Part shown: positions 5,940-6,082 of the stretch, one piece after another | Layout: each line of letters starts with the position of its first letter | How positions within the stretch are numbered: the stretch's first letter is position 1 | Source: Cytophagales bacterium | Lineage (GTDB): Bacteria > Bacteroidota > Bacteroidia > Cytophagales > Cyclobacteriaceae | DNA: 6,082 nucleotides | Reading direction: 5' to 3' | Assembly (NCBI GenBank): GCA_024643485.1 | Contig: JAHEMU010000173.1 | Coordinates: forward strand, 1-6,082 | Notes under the pieces: model-generated | What the model saw: the letters and a program-made list of their open reading frames with translations, nothing else | The model's database searches: none | Told to the model about the DNA's origin: nothing | Position numbers and translations under genes: made by a program

Positions 5940-6063
5940 ACGTCTGCAATTCCCCTTTGCCCTTTGCGTGGATTTTATCTTCTCGCTTTGTGAGCCACAC
6001 TCCCTTGCCGGCCTTCATGATAAGGTCGGCGGTTTGTTGTGACACGTGAATCCGATTCGGTTG
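5935..6063 (-). pseudogene. C-terminal fragment of a class III adenylyl/guanylyl cyclase, eukaryote-like
   Basis: The minus-strand frame from 6063 reads QPNRIHVSQQTADL, then AGKGVWLTKRED, then AKGKGELQTYW, ending with TGG at 5937-5935. This is the C-terminal end of a class III nucleotidyl cyclase catalytic domain (usual form: RI.VS..TA.LL ... KGKG...TYWL). The AGKGxWLTxRED segment is of a kind I associate with microalgal, especially diatom, cyclases rather than bacterial ones, but that is from memory. About 43 residues remain and the catalytic metal and base-binding residues lie outside. At the 3' side the frame runs into the tRNA T arm without a native stop. At the 5' side it meets the terminal palindrome. 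GC over 5941-6060 is 63 of 120 bases, against 41 of 120 at 5701-5820. The GTG at 6045 is not a real start, because family similarity extends upstream of it. Confidence 0.7.
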
Positions 6064-6082
6064 ACCGAATCGGATTCACGTG
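6043..6082. repeat. Perfect 40-bp fold-back palindrome at the end of the sequence
   Basis: CACGTGAATCCGATTCGGT (6043-6061), centre TG, then the exact reverse complement at 6064-6082, ending on the last base. The first arm encodes the conserved cyclase residues PNRIHV in frame. The second arm read in the same frame meets a TGA stop at 6078-6076. This is what is expected if the real sequence stops near 6062 and the rest is a copy of its own reverse strand. A natural hairpin end is a less likely alternative. Confidence 0.8.

Noticed and set aside
5915..5990. A complete tRNA on the minus strand, since the D-arm-like GGCTCA and GAGA occur near 5995-5981.
   Set aside because: No 5' strand complementary to AGGGCCC, no anticodon stem and no proper D stem can be drawn; the stretch is better explained as cyclase coding sequence.
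5815..6045. A 76-codon minus-strand frame starting at a GTG, which could be called a small protein.
   Set aside because: It runs through the cyclase fragment, then the tRNA T arm, then a terminator hairpin, and similarity to cyclases continues upstream of the GTG. It is a chance fusion frame, not a gene.

Overview
The window looks like part of a Bacteroidota chromosome, probably a free-living, perhaps marine, member of the Cytophagales or Flavobacteriia. The body of the sequence is AT-rich. Genes start without Shine-Dalgarno sequences, and exact matches to the Bacteroidota -7 promoter element TAnnTTTG precede two of them. The gene set (small lipoproteins, a Nudix-type sugar regulator, a family 3 glycoside hydrolase) also fits that phylum. 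The sequence does not allow a genus-level call.

Layout. Positions 1-77 hold what may be the last codons of a plus-strand gene and a good intrinsic terminator. Two unrelated predicted lipoproteins of unknown function follow on the plus strand (185-1093 and 1193-1891), separated by a second terminator. A minus-strand gene (1906-2685) encodes an NrtR/AraR-like regulator, made of a Nudix domain without its catalytic residues and a C-terminal winged helix. It is divergent from a plus-strand GH3 beta-glycosidase gene (2796-5219). The 110-bp gap between them carries a perfect 27-bp palindrome next to an exact TAnnTTTG box. A terminator follows the GH3 gene, and then comes a minus-strand four-helix membrane protein of unknown function (5288-5716).

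The regulator, palindrome and GH3 gene form the coherent functional unit of the window. The inference is a local sugar-responsive switch, in which the Nudix domain senses a sugar released by the hydrolase, or a derivative of it, and the winged helix binds the palindrome. On the minus strand the same palindrome is followed by eight T residues, so it could also act as a terminator in the regulator's own leader.

The right end (about 5875-6082) is anomalous. A minus-strand terminator is preceded by only the 3' end of a tRNA gene (T arm, 3' acceptor strand, discriminator). The tRNA is cut off exactly where the sequence becomes about 53% GC and encodes, in frame, the C-terminal end of a class III adenylyl/guanylyl cyclase of a type I associate with microalgae. 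The last 40 bases are a perfect fold-back palindrome that ends at the final base and puts a stop codon into the cyclase frame. A chimeric or artefactual sequence end is the simplest reading. A genuine tRNA-associated insertion is the alternative.
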